A DNA stretch of 64,000 bases from Paenibacillus sp. G2S3 (GTDB lineage: Bacteria > Bacillota > Bacilli > Paenibacillales > Paenibacillaceae), in NCBI RefSeq assembly GCF_030123105.1, contig NZ_CP126095.1:3534001-3598000 (forward strand). Reading direction: 5' to 3'. A program made the position numbers and the translations under genes. Numbering within the stretch: position 1 is the stretch's first letter; each line of letters begins with the position of its first letter. Shown here piece after piece: positions 48,429-56,522 of this stretch. The notes under the pieces were generated by a model. The model was not told the origin of the DNA. It saw only the letters and a program-made list of their open reading frames with translations, and made no database searches.

Positions 48429-49697
48429 TTAAAGTAAGTTTCCATTGCTATCGAAAGTTAGGTCATAGGCTTCAGAGATCAATTCCATTTGAGGATGCTG
48501 TTTCACAACATCAATTAATGCCTCGGACACTTCTAACTCATTTAGCACCAATGTGTTTTTGATCCGAACCATTTTGACCTGAGTAAAATCTAAAATATTG
48601 CTGGTTTTGATTGCCGCTTGAATGGTTTCCCGGTCGTTAGGTAATGTGGTTGCAATTTTTGTAGGTGCTACAACAGTAGAAGTTAATCCATTGGCATAGG
48701 TTACTTCCAGATCCATCTTGTCTACTAGCCTTTGCGTCGTAAAATCAGCGGTTCCAACACCGTTTGCATTACCTTCAGTCTGTGGCGTCAAATCAAGCAC
48801 AACGATCTTATTAACCTCAGGACCTCCATAAGCATAAGGCGTAGGGTAACGACCTGTAATATTAGGATCCATACCGTCTCCGCTAATGTTTTTACCAATT
48901 TGGTCGATGATAAGAACCTCTAATTGATCAAAGAATAGTTTTGGCAGCATTTCCTTTGCCTTCACTTGTAAAGCGGCTTCCTGTTCAACAATCTCTTCAG
49001 GAGTTAACGTCTCAATGCAAACTACTTTATCAAAAGCGTTTTCAATCGTTGCCACTCCAAAAAGAATAGGTTTCTTCTCCATAATCATCTTCGCCATAGC
49101 GGGAACATTCTCGGCCATGTACTTGAAGCCCAACTGATGACAGGCCTCAGCACCTTTTTGCTTGCCTAAACCAATGCTAATCATCTTCATGATTCCACTT
49201 TCAACTGGACCTCTAAATGCGGTATGAGGTTTAATGCGATTTATCACTACGATCCCATCTGCACTTGCGGCATGTTTGTCTACATAAACGGGTAGTCCAT
49301 TAGGCAGCTCACCAAGCAGAACCACTTCCATTGATGAACGAATCTCGCAATTCACGCTTTCTTCCGTAACGCCCAGATGGGCCAAAACATCTCGTTGCCC
49401 CTCAGCAGTAGCCCCGCCATGACTCCCCATGCTTGGAACGATAAAAGGCTTCGCCCCGGCATCTTGCAGAAACTTCACCGTAACGGCTGTAATTTCTACT
49501 AAACGGTCTAATCCTCTACTCCCAACAGCAATAGCGATTTCCATACCAGGTTGAATGGTGTTCCGAATCTCATCTCTTTGCAGCTTCTTATTCAATTCCT
49601 TCCCAAGGTCTTCAATATGCCCACTATCAAAATTCACTCTTACTTTGGCCATTTTCGGAACCGGAATATCTTTTAGAAGCTCTTGTAAAATCCCCAT
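48429..49697 (-). CDS. larA: LarA-family nickel-pincer-dependent 2-hydroxyacid racemase/epimerase (candidate D-mannonate/D-gluconate 2-epimerase)
   Basis: 422 aa, usual LarA/DUF2088 length. Candidate functional residues are His93 (PSMGSHGGAT), His158 (NRIKPHTAFRG), Lys171 (SGIMKMISIG) and His187 (AEACHQLG). Spacing matches the L. plantarum LarA set His108, His174, Lys184 (cofactor attachment) and His200 (Ni ligand) apart from a three-residue insertion. LarA homologues with malate, phenyllactate and gluconate substrates have been described. Here the first gene of an operon with gntK and an SDR mannonate oxidoreductase, so the likely reaction is D-mannonate to D-gluconate, inverting C2. Start ATG 49697 has GGAGG five bases upstream; a GTG at 49709 is less likely. 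The family is certain, the substrate is inference. Confidence 0.82.
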   Translation of the reverse strand: MGILQELLKDIPVPKMAKVRVNFDSGHIEDLGKELNKKLQRDEIRNTIQPGMEIAIAVGSRGLDRLVEITAVTVKFLQDAGAKPFIVPSMGSHGGATAEGQRDVLAHLGVTEESVNCEIRSSMEVVLLGELPNGLPVYVDKHAASADGIVVINRIKPHTAFRGPVESGIMKMISIGLGKQKGAEACHQLGFKYMAENVPAMAKMIMEKKPILFGVATIENAFDKVVCIETLTPEEIVEQEAALQVKAKEMLPKLFFDQLEVLIIDQIGKNISGDGMDPNITGRYPTPYAYGGPEVNKIVVLDLTPQTEGNANGVGTADFTTQRLVDKMDLEVTYANGLTSTVVAPTKIATTLPNDRETIQAAIKTSNILDFTQVKMVRIKNTLVLNELEVSEALIDVVKQHPQMELISEAYDLTFDSNGNLL

Positions 49698-49781
49698 GAT
49701 TTCCTCCACTCCAAGTACAAATTGTTATTCATTCATGCTTGCTAATCTGCTTAAAATAGCGTTTTGATAAACCGCTTTAAA

Positions 49782-49810
49782 TTAATTTGTTTACCATACA
49801 AACTAATTAA
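49782..49810. promoter_or_regulatory. XylR/ROK-type operator between divergent lar operon and repressor gene
   Basis: Arms TTAATTTGTTT (49782-49792) and AAACTAATTAA (49800-49810) surround a 7-base centre, the general form of Bacillus XylR operators (TTAGTTTGTTT...). The same two arms occur at 59677-59701 with a 3-base centre, and a related site is at 58001-58025. It overlaps the -35 region of the repressor gene and lies about 85 bases upstream of the larA start. Confidence 0.7.
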
Positions 49811-49819
49811 CTGTATAAT
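49791..49819 (+). promoter_or_regulatory. Promoter of the ROK repressor gene
   Basis: TATAAT (49814-49819) is a perfect -10 box; TTACCA (49791-49796) at 17 bases is a moderate -35 box located inside the operator, which implies autorepression. No equally clear promoter is visible for the divergent lar operon. Confidence 0.6.
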
Positions 49820-49862
49820 AACATCATGCCTTAGGTTCGTCAATCATTCAAGGAGGTGCTTT

Positions 49863-51029
49863 ATGGTTACCGGCGATTCTTCACATGTCAAACAAATTAA
49901 TCGTGCTCTAATCTTAGGTGAAATTATAGAGCACGGCTCTATTTCAAGAACAGATTTAGCAAAGGTAACCGGGTTGAATAAGTCTACCCTTTCCGTTCAG
50001 GCAGCTGATTTATTAGCAGAGGAATTAATTATCGAAACCCATAAGGAGCATAACAATCCAGGCCGAAAACCGATCTTCCTCTCCCTTAATGAAACTGCTG
50101 GATATGCGCTAGGGATTGATTTGGACGGAAAAAAGATGACTTTTGTGCTTACCAATTTACAAGGTGTTCCAGTCTCTTCTCAAATGATTGAATTTGAAAC
50201 TCATAACTATCACGAAATCTTTAGGTTACTAGTAGAACAGATCAGGCACTATAAGAAACGTTGTGAGCTTACTCCTCACGGTCTCATAGGCGTAGCCATA
50301 GGAGTTCATGGAATTGTGGATAATTCTGAATTGATTTGTTATCTTCCCTATCATCAATGGCACAATCGAGATTTAAAACAAGATCTCAAAGACGCAACGG
50401 GACTTAACATTTATGTGGAGAATAACGCGAATCTAAACGCCTACGCAGAGATCGTCTTTATGCATCATCAGAGTGAGCATTTATTCTCATTAAGCTTCAA
50501 TTCAGGAATCGGGCTGGGGATGATAGTTCATGGAGAGGTCTTAAAAGGCTATAACGGCTTTGCTGGAGAGATAGGTCATATGATTATCATTCCTGACGGA
50601 AAAGTCTGCAGTTGCGGGAATTCGGGGTGCTGGGAGCTATATGCTTCAGAAGCAAGTTTATCGAGTGCTGTAGCGCATATGAAGAACAAAGAAAAGGTAA
50701 GGTTTCAGGAAATTGAACACTGGATCCAAGTGGCTGACCCTGTAGTAGTTACTGAGCTAGAGAAATATATGAATTACATTGCAACTGGGCTCAACAATAT
50801 TATTAATCTGTTTAATCCAGAAATTTTGATTCTTAATAACCGACTGCTGGCTATCTATCCGAATGCCCTTCCTCTACTTCTATCAAAACTAGTTTCGTCG
50901 ATAAGTCAGCCTTGCGAGTTACTCCTTTCAGAATTAGGGGAGAAGGCCTGTGTTATGGGTGCTTGTGCGTTAGTTATAAAAAACTTTCTTGGTGTCTCAA
51001 AGCTTAGCTTGAGTAATAACAGGAGCTAG
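49863..51029 (+). CDS. ROK-family transcriptional repressor, XylR/NagC-like
   Basis: 388 aa. N-terminal winged helix (NRALILGEIIEHGSISRTDL, LAKVTGLNKSTLSVQAADLL) and a ROK sugar-sensing domain: LGIDLDGKKMTFVLTN, VENNANLNAYAE, the GEIGHM box and the zinc motif CSCGNSGCWE. ATG 49863 has AAGGAGGTG in front; earlier in-frame codons to 49764 overlap the operator and are not translated. It probably represses the divergent lar/gluconate operon and, from shared operators, both GPH symporters. The effector is expected to be a uronate or aldonate such as glucuronate, mannonate or gluconate (inference). Confidence 0.9.
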   Translation: MVTGDSSHVKQINRALILGEIIEHGSISRTDLAKVTGLNKSTLSVQAADLLAEELIIETHKEHNNPGRKPIFLSLNETAGYALGIDLDGKKMTFVLTNLQGVPVSSQMIEFETHNYHEIFRLLVEQIRHYKKRCELTPHGLIGVAIGVHGIVDNSELICYLPYHQWHNRDLKQDLKDATGLNIYVENNANLNAYAEIVFMHHQSEHLFSLSFNSGIGLGMIVHGEVLKGYNGFAGEIGHMIIIPDGKVCSCGNSGCWELYASEASLSSAVAHMKNKEKVRFQEIEHWIQVADPVVVTELEKYMNYIATGLNNIINLFNPEILILNNRLLAIYPNALPLLLSKLVSSISQPCELLLSELGEKACVMGACALVIKNFLGVSKLSLSNNRS

Positions 51030-51049
51030 GTCGATTTTATAACAAAAAA

Positions 51050-51082
51050 CGAATAAAGCCTATTTCAATGGCTTTATTCGTT
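51050..51082. terminator. Bidirectional terminator
   Basis: ACGAATAAAGCC (51050-51061) and GGCTTTATTCGT (51071-51082) form a perfect stem between the convergent repressor gene and the TIM-barrel gene. Confidence 0.8.
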
Positions 51083-51100
51083 AGATTAGATAACTAAATT

Positions 51101-51958
51101 TTAGAACCAGTTCTCATAACCCAACTGTTTCAGATAGCTTCCTGAAGTCTTTAGGCAATCAAACGGATCTTTTCCATACGTTTCGTCTTGCTCAATTAAG
51201 AAATACTGCACACCGCTCTCATGACCGGCTTCAATAATGGCTTGAATATCTAAGCTCCCTTCACCAAGCTCTGCAAACTCAATAATATTGGAGAACTTAT
51301 ACATAAACTTTGACATATCTTTAAAGTCATCTGCACTTAAATCCATGTGGCCGATTCTATAATCCTTTAGATGCAGCAAGGATACACGTCCAGCAAAGCG
51401 TTTAATAACATTTACCGGATTCTCACCACCCCGCTGAATCCAGTGAACATCCAATTCGAAACCTAGCTTCGAAGTGTTGTTCTTCATCATATCCAGAAGC
51501 GTTTCCCCATCATATTTCTCAAATTCTACGTGGTGGTTGTGATAATAGAGCTCAATACCATGCTCCTCCAAACGTATAGCCATTTCTTCCGCTTGATGAA
51601 TATACTCCATGATCTTCTCTTTATTTCCCATAAGCGTTATTGGCATCATACCAATACGGACATAATTACAATTCAATGTTTTGCAATCATTGACGATTTT
51701 ATCGAAATCTGTGGTTAAGGATTCCCCTGGCATACCCGGCATTGTATTCAGAGGAGCAGAGACCGACACGATTTGGATACTAAAATCCTCGCTAGCTCTT
51801 TTAAGTTCGGACACATTCTCCTTACTCATATCAATTTGAGTGACCTCAACGGCACTAAACCCTAGCTCTTTTACCGTTCGTAGTGTCTCATAAACTCCAT
51901 TTTCCACAATTTTATTTTTTAAGTTGAACATTTGCACACCAATTTTACCGTTACTCAT
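51101..51958 (-). CDS. Sugar phosphate isomerase/epimerase-type TIM-barrel protein
   Basis: 285 aa, xylose-isomerase-like TIM barrel (AP_endonuc_2 family). Metal-site candidates are in IELYYHNHHVEFEKYDG (His/Glu), FELDVHWIQRGG (Glu, Asp, His), VSLLHLKDY (His) and the late Glu of FLIEQDE. The family includes isomerases, epimerases, dehydratases and newly recognised lyases on 3-keto-glycosides. Start ATG 51958 sits eight bases behind GGAGGG and overlaps the stop of the preceding Gfo/Idh gene, so it is translationally coupled to it. It is last in a four-gene operon (TIM barrel, Gfo/Idh, Gfo/Idh, TIM barrel). Confidence 0.8.
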   Translation of the reverse strand: MSNGKIGVQMFNLKNKIVENGVYETLRTVKELGFSAVEVTQIDMSKENVSELKRASEDFSIQIVSVSAPLNTMPGMPGESLTTDFDKIVNDCKTLNCNYVRIGMMPITLMGNKEKIMEYIHQAEEMAIRLEEHGIELYYHNHHVEFEKYDGETLLDMMKNNTSKLGFELDVHWIQRGGENPVNVIKRFAGRVSLLHLKDYRIGHMDLSADDFKDMSKFMYKFSNIIEFAELGEGSLDIQAIIEAGHESGVQYFLIEQDETYGKDPFDCLKTSGSYLKQLGYENWF

Positions 51959-52967
51959 CAAGATCACCCTCCAATTGAATTTCTTGTTTTTGTGCCGAAG
52001 ATTTGTGAATCGTATCTATCATTCTTATGGACTGAACAGCATCTCGGATATGAACATAATCGTGTGAATCGTTACGTATACAATCATAGAAATGATCGAT
52101 TAGTGAAGCGTGGCTAGCTCCATAATAAAACTTCGTCCCTGGAAGCTTGGCATCTTCAACTAATACCTCTTTCTCCCCATGATCATCTTCTTTAATTAAT
52201 AGGCTGTCTTTTATTGTGAATTTCACCTTCTCATACATCACTTCAAGCTCAACGCTAGAATTACTTGCATTGGCAACGGTTGCAAAAAACAATCCCTTAG
52301 CTCCGTTCTTAAACCGAATATACGCAGACACCGTATCCTCGACCTCAATACCGTAATTCATCAGTTGATCAACGGATCCTCGGATCGCCTCGATCGGACC
52401 ACCAAGCAATTGCATATGATCCAGCGTGTGGATCGATTGATTAATCATCACCCCGCCACCGGATTCGCTTATCCGTCCCCTCCACGGTTTGATATCATAA
52501 TAGACCTGTGGTCTATACCAGGCTACCAACCCCTTAATCCCAATCATGGGGCCATAGTCATTATGACGAACGATATCCTGAAGCATCTCAAAAGTCTCGT
52601 TATAACGGTTCTGTAGACAAATGCAAACTTTAATCTGCTTATGTTCTGCCTCAAGCTTCTCCATGGCTAACGCTTCTTCTATGTTTAAGGCTAACGGTTT
52701 TTCTTGAAGCACATGAACCCCATTCTCCATGCAGGCTTTGGTTACTGGATAGTGCAGATGATGTGGCAAGCAAATATGCACGCAGTCAAGGGACTCTTTC
52801 TGAAGCATGAGCAGATAATCTGTATAAAAGCTTATACCAGGCAATGCATTACTTATTGAATCATCAATATCACATACAGCCACTAACTCAATCCCTGGAT
52901 TCGCCTGAATGGCTTGAATATGAATGCTAGAAATATCACCTAGTCCAATAACCGCTGCCTTTAACAT
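51951..52967 (-). CDS. Gfo/Idh/MocA-family oxidoreductase
   Basis: 338 aa. NAD(P)-binding AVIGLGDISSIHIQAIQ (G.G.IS..H), EKP motif in VLQEKPLALNIEEA with the catalytic Lys, and a C-terminal beta-sheet domain with GGGVMINQSIHTLDHMQLL carrying the Asp/His pair. These enzymes oxidise or epimerise sugars and cyclitols, often at C3. ATG 52967 follows AAAAGGAGATTTCC. The C-terminal end overlaps the following TIM-barrel gene. With its paralogue at 53032 (only weakly similar) and two TIM-barrel proteins it may act on glycosides through 3-keto intermediates. Substrate unknown. Confidence 0.85.
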   Translation of the reverse strand: MLKAAVIGLGDISSIHIQAIQANPGIELVAVCDIDDSISNALPGISFYTDYLLMLQKESLDCVHICLPHHLHYPVTKACMENGVHVLQEKPLALNIEEALAMEKLEAEHKQIKVCICLQNRYNETFEMLQDIVRHNDYGPMIGIKGLVAWYRPQVYYDIKPWRGRISESGGGVMINQSIHTLDHMQLLGGPIEAIRGSVDQLMNYGIEVEDTVSAYIRFKNGAKGLFFATVANASNSSVELEVMYEKVKFTIKDSLLIKEDDHGEKEVLVEDAKLPGTKFYYGASHASLIDHFYDCIRNDSHDYVHIRDAVQSIRMIDTIHKSSAQKQEIQLEGDLDE

Positions 52968-53031
52968 ATGGAAATCTCCTTTTCAAAACTAACCCATGGC
53001 TCATACCACGAGTTAGTTTTAATCTATATAA

Positions 53032-54192
53032 TTACTTGGTTATAGGTTGCTTTTTCTCTTCTTCGATCTTCCTCTTGAGCTCGTTCAGGTATAGCTCTTC
53101 ATCAATCGGGAGCTCCACCTCTTTACCTAGCCAGCTAGATAAGTGAATGGCATTGGCAAGCGCCACGCCGTGAATACCATCGCTTCCTGGTGCCAACAGC
53201 GGCTCCCCATCTAAAATATGGGATGCAAAGTTCTTCATGACTGCAGTATGCTGAGCTCCCCAGACACTTTCAAAGGTAATAACTTCTTCATTATAAATTT
53301 CATCCGAATTGCCACCCATGAATATTTTCATTACATCAACCATACTCATGGTATCGCTCATTTCACGCTCAGGCTTGATCAGACGTTTAACGGTTATCTT
53401 GTTACTGTCATCAACTACGATCTTCCCTTTATCACCCAAAATCTCAAATCGGTCCGTGCCTACAACATCATGTGTGCAAGTTACGAATACGCCAGTAGCA
53501 CCGTTCCCATAGTCTAGTAATACTGTCACTTCATCTTCTACTGCTATATTTCTTTGATAACCATATTTCACATTGGAGTAGACCTTTTTAGGCATTCCGC
53601 ATATCCACTGTAATAAATCCAGCTGATGTGGAGCCTGATTGACCAGAACACCACCACCTTCGCCTTCCCAAGTAGCTCTCCAAGCGCTTTGATCATAATA
53701 ACCTTGAGGTCTCCACCAGGTGGTTATCATCCAATTCGTGCGGCGAACCTCACCGATTTCTCCGTTATCAATGATTTCCTTCAACTTCTGATACAGGGGA
53801 TTGGTCCGCTGATTAAACATGATTCCAAAAGCCAATTCTGGTTTAGTTGCCGCAAATTCATTTAATTCTCTAACCTGCTTCGTATATACTCCGGCTGGCT
53901 TTTCCACCAGGGCGTGGATGTTTCTCTTCAGCGCTTCAATTCCCATTTCAGGATGCAAATAATGAGGCACACAAGTGACTATTGCGTCTACTTCTCCGCT
54001 TTCAATCATTTCGATGTAGTTGTCATAGAAAGGAACATCCGGATACTTTTCTGTTGCCCACTGTTTCTTTGCAGGATCGATATCACAGATTGCCCCAAGC
54101 TGCATATTCTCCACTTTTTCTTCAGTCAAAAAATTAGCATATGCACTGCCTTGAGCACCAACACCGATAATTCCCATTCTTACTTTTGTCAT
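53032..54192 (-). CDS. Gfo/Idh/MocA-family oxidoreductase
   Basis: 386 aa. Cofactor motif MGIIGVGAQGSAYANFL, EKP box in HALVEKPAGVYTKQV, and GGGVLVNQAPHQLDLLQWIC with the catalytic Asp/His. The sequence includes TTWWRPQGYYDQSAWRATWE, a substrate-pocket segment common in disaccharide and glycoside 3-dehydrogenases of this family. ATG 54192 overlaps the stop of the upstream TIM-barrel gene by four bases (ATGA), indicating coupled translation. It probably oxidises a sugar moiety with NAD; the position and substrate are inference. Confidence 0.85.
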   Translation of the reverse strand: MTKVRMGIIGVGAQGSAYANFLTEEKVENMQLGAICDIDPAKKQWATEKYPDVPFYDNYIEMIESGEVDAIVTCVPHYLHPEMGIEALKRNIHALVEKPAGVYTKQVRELNEFAATKPELAFGIMFNQRTNPLYQKLKEIIDNGEIGEVRRTNWMITTWWRPQGYYDQSAWRATWEGEGGGVLVNQAPHQLDLLQWICGMPKKVYSNVKYGYQRNIAVEDEVTVLLDYGNGATGVFVTCTHDVVGTDRFEILGDKGKIVVDDSNKITVKRLIKPEREMSDTMSMVDVMKIFMGGNSDEIYNEEVITFESVWGAQHTAVMKNFASHILDGEPLLAPGSDGIHGVALANAIHLSSWLGKEVELPIDEELYLNELKRKIEEEKKQPITK

Positions 54193-55085
54193 ATCACTTT
54201 CTCCTCGCTTTCTATATGTTCAAGTATTTGTAGAAGAGCTTCGTACTGTAGCTTGTAACCTTCCGCCCCGTTAAGCCCTTTGTTATCCTTTATAATTTCT
54301 TCTGCATTCTCCAGTTCCAAATCCTTTAAGGAGTCGAATTGTACTAGATGTGGTTCAAGCGTCAAGAAACCTGTATACCCACTGTGAATTACCTGAGACA
54401 ATATCGATGGGATTTGACCCTCCCCAGTCCCACATACCACATTCTGATTATCCGACGTTACGGCATCCTTAATGTGTATATAAGCGATTTCATCTTTCAA
54501 TAAATCGTAGCACGCTTGAGTATCCTCACCACATTGCACGAAGTTCGCAAAATCAAAAATGGCCTTAAAATACTTGGAATTTACCGCATTCAACATTTCA
54601 CTACAGCGCCGAGCAATATCACCGTAGATATCTTTTTCGTTCTCATGCAATAGAATTACATCGTATTGTTCAGCGATCGTAGTAAATTCCTTGATCTTCT
54701 CAATCACTTCGTCCCGGTATTGATCGGGATCGTCACCCTTGGGGATATAGAAGCTGAATATACGAATATACTTGCACTGCAATAAATTGCTGATCTGACA
54801 GAGTCTGTGTAGCATTTCTTTTTGCTTTATAAAAGCGCCTTCATCTTTCACGAAAATTTTCCCGATTGGCGAACCGATGGAGGATACTCGAATACCAGAT
54901 TGTTCAAGTCTGGGCAGAACATTCGATCGAATCTCTTCCAGTGTAAAGTCACCGATATTTCTACCGTCGATGCCGCGCAAGGATAAGTACTGCATCCCCA
55001 ATTTCGAAACTACCTCAAGCTGCTGGTCAAACTCTGCAGAAATTTCATCAGAGAAGCCTGAGATGCTAATGTTTTTATTTACCAC
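54189..55085 (-). CDS. Sugar phosphate isomerase/epimerase-type TIM-barrel protein
   Basis: 298 aa, xylose-isomerase-like TIM barrel. Metal-ligand candidates: YDVILLHENEKDIYGD (Glu), FKAIFDFANFVQCG (Asp), IAYIHIKDAV (His) and FLTLEPHLVQFD (Glu). Different from the protein at 51101 in loop sequences. First gene of the operon with two Gfo/Idh genes, start GTG 55085 nine bases behind GGAGGG. Divergent from the AraC-type gene at 55241, which is the probable activator. No pathway position can be fixed from sequence alone. Confidence 0.8.
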   Translation of the reverse strand: MVNKNISISGFSDEISAEFDQQLEVVSKLGMQYLSLRGIDGRNIGDFTLEEIRSNVLPRLEQSGIRVSSIGSPIGKIFVKDEGAFIKQKEMLHRLCQISNLLQCKYIRIFSFYIPKGDDPDQYRDEVIEKIKEFTTIAEQYDVILLHENEKDIYGDIARRCSEMLNAVNSKYFKAIFDFANFVQCGEDTQACYDLLKDEIAYIHIKDAVTSDNQNVVCGTGEGQIPSILSQVIHSGYTGFLTLEPHLVQFDSLKDLELENAEEIIKDNKGLNGAEGYKLQYEALLQILEHIESEEKVI

Positions 55086-55240
55086 AACCTCTTTCCCTCC
55101 TCCTAGCGATTACCAGTTGAATGTATAAGAATAACGTTACTATAAATGAAACCGATTTATTATTCTCGTAAAATCTTGTGTATAATAGTAAAATATAGAG
55201 CAGCTTGAGAAGAATAATGTTTACAAGGGGTGAGAATTTA
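55086..55240. promoter_or_regulatory. Divergent promoter region, TIM-barrel operon and AraC regulator
   Basis: For the AraC gene a perfect TATAAT (55181-55186) is visible, without a good -35 box at 17 bases. For the operon on the minus strand, TATACA near 55124-55129 is a possible -10 box. An AraC-type activator may bind between these. Confidence 0.45.
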
Positions 55241-56503
55241 GTGTTATCTGAGGAATGGGAACAACTACAAAAACTACTTAAATTCACATATAACTATGCG
55301 AGCATTGAGACTATCTTTTTTCAATCAGGGGTACAGATCGTATGGGAGTCTGGGCATATACAAGTGCCAGAGCCATTAAAAGGTTACTTCGAAGATCTCA
55401 GAGCAATGCTTCAGCTTCAACATTCGAATGCCGCATCACATTTACTTATTCATTCCACATCCTATAAATTGAATTTCATCTCTTCCAACCTTTACAAAGG
55501 CACCAGTTACCTAGGGAGCATAATTGTAGGTCCTTATCTACTGGAAGAGCCTTCTACACTTCTCATGCACGATATTATATTTGACAATAATTTATCCATT
55601 TGGCTGCAGCCCATCTTAGAACAATATTATCTCTCTCTGCCTTTAATCAATGAACAAAAGGTCAATAACATCTCAGAATTTCTAGCGTATCTTTCAGAGA
55701 GTGCTCAACTTTCTAACCACTCGGTTTCAACTTTTGAGCATGTCAGCTATAACTTTCGAAGCCAGAATCTGTTACTTTCTGAAGCGGTCAAAAACAAAAC
55801 AGATTTATCGCCAGCGATCATAGAAGAAAGATATCGGAAAGAAAATCAATTATTGTCTATTATAGAGCGAGGAAATCAACAACAGCTGGAACAATTCTTG
55901 AAGGATGGTGCATGGGGTAAGAACGATTTTCCTGACCGTTTCCCTACTGACCCTCTAAGATCACGTAAAAATTTGACCTTTGTAAGCAATACTCTGCTGC
56001 GCAAGGCAGCAGAGAAAGGTGGCGTTCATCCAGTCTACATAGACAGTATCTCAGAGAAATTCTCTATTCAAATCGAAAGGTCAGCTTCCGTACAACAGCT
56101 ATCTGAGCTTCAAATGAAAATGTATTACGAATACTGTAAGCTTGTTAACGACTTGTCTTTGAAACCTTATGGTTCTACGATAAGAAAAGCGATCGAATAT
56201 ATCCGCCTAAACCTGGATAAAGAATTGAGTCTTGATATAATAGCTCGTGCAATCTCATCAAGTATGTACGAGCTCTCCAGACAGTTCAAACAAGAAACTA
56301 ACCAATCCATTATCGATTTCATCAATTTGCTGAGAATTAAGTCTGCTGTTGAAATGCTGGAAAACAACTATCTAACGATTACGGATATTGCTCAGATGGT
56401 TGGATATAGTGATGTGAACTATTTTATAAAGGTCTTTAAAAAAACTAACGGTATCACTCCTAATCAGTTCCGAAAAAATAGAAGAAGTGCTCAGGAGAAT
56501 TAA
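55241..56503 (+). CDS. AraC-family transcriptional regulator
   Basis: 420 aa. The N-terminal 250 residues are an unassigned sensing region (YSIRK-like AraC architecture); the C-terminal 100 residues are an AraC double helix-turn-helix (LDIIARAISSSMYELSRQFK and ITDIAQMVGYSDVNYFIKVF with KKTNGITPNQFRK). I choose GTG 55241 with AAGGGGTG eight bases before it; the in-frame TTG 55205 has no ribosome site. It diverges from the four-gene Gfo/Idh-TIM-barrel operon and is its probable activator. It converges with the symporter gene at 56523 with 19 bases between. Confidence 0.88.
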   Translation: MLSEEWEQLQKLLKFTYNYASIETIFFQSGVQIVWESGHIQVPEPLKGYFEDLRAMLQLQHSNAASHLLIHSTSYKLNFISSNLYKGTSYLGSIIVGPYLLEEPSTLLMHDIIFDNNLSIWLQPILEQYYLSLPLINEQKVNNISEFLAYLSESAQLSNHSVSTFEHVSYNFRSQNLLLSEAVKNKTDLSPAIIEERYRKENQLLSIIERGNQQQLEQFLKDGAWGKNDFPDRFPTDPLRSRKNLTFVSNTLLRKAAEKGGVHPVYIDSISEKFSIQIERSASVQQLSELQMKMYYEYCKLVNDLSLKPYGSTIRKAIEYIRLNLDKELSLDIIARAISSSMYELSRQFKQETNQSIIDFINLLRIKSAVEMLENNYLTITDIAQMVGYSDVNYFIKVFKKTNGITPNQFRKNRRSAQEN

Positions 56504-56522
56504 CAACTGAAATCGCTACGTT

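Noticed and set aside
48429-49697. Calling the LarA protein a lactate racemase
   Set aside because: Context is gluconokinase, mannonate oxidoreductase and uronate genes, with no lactate gene nearby. The family call is kept and the substrate is given as a hypothesis.
55205-55240. TTG 55205 as start of the AraC gene
   Set aside because: No ribosome site; GTG 55241 has AAGGGGTG at the right distance.
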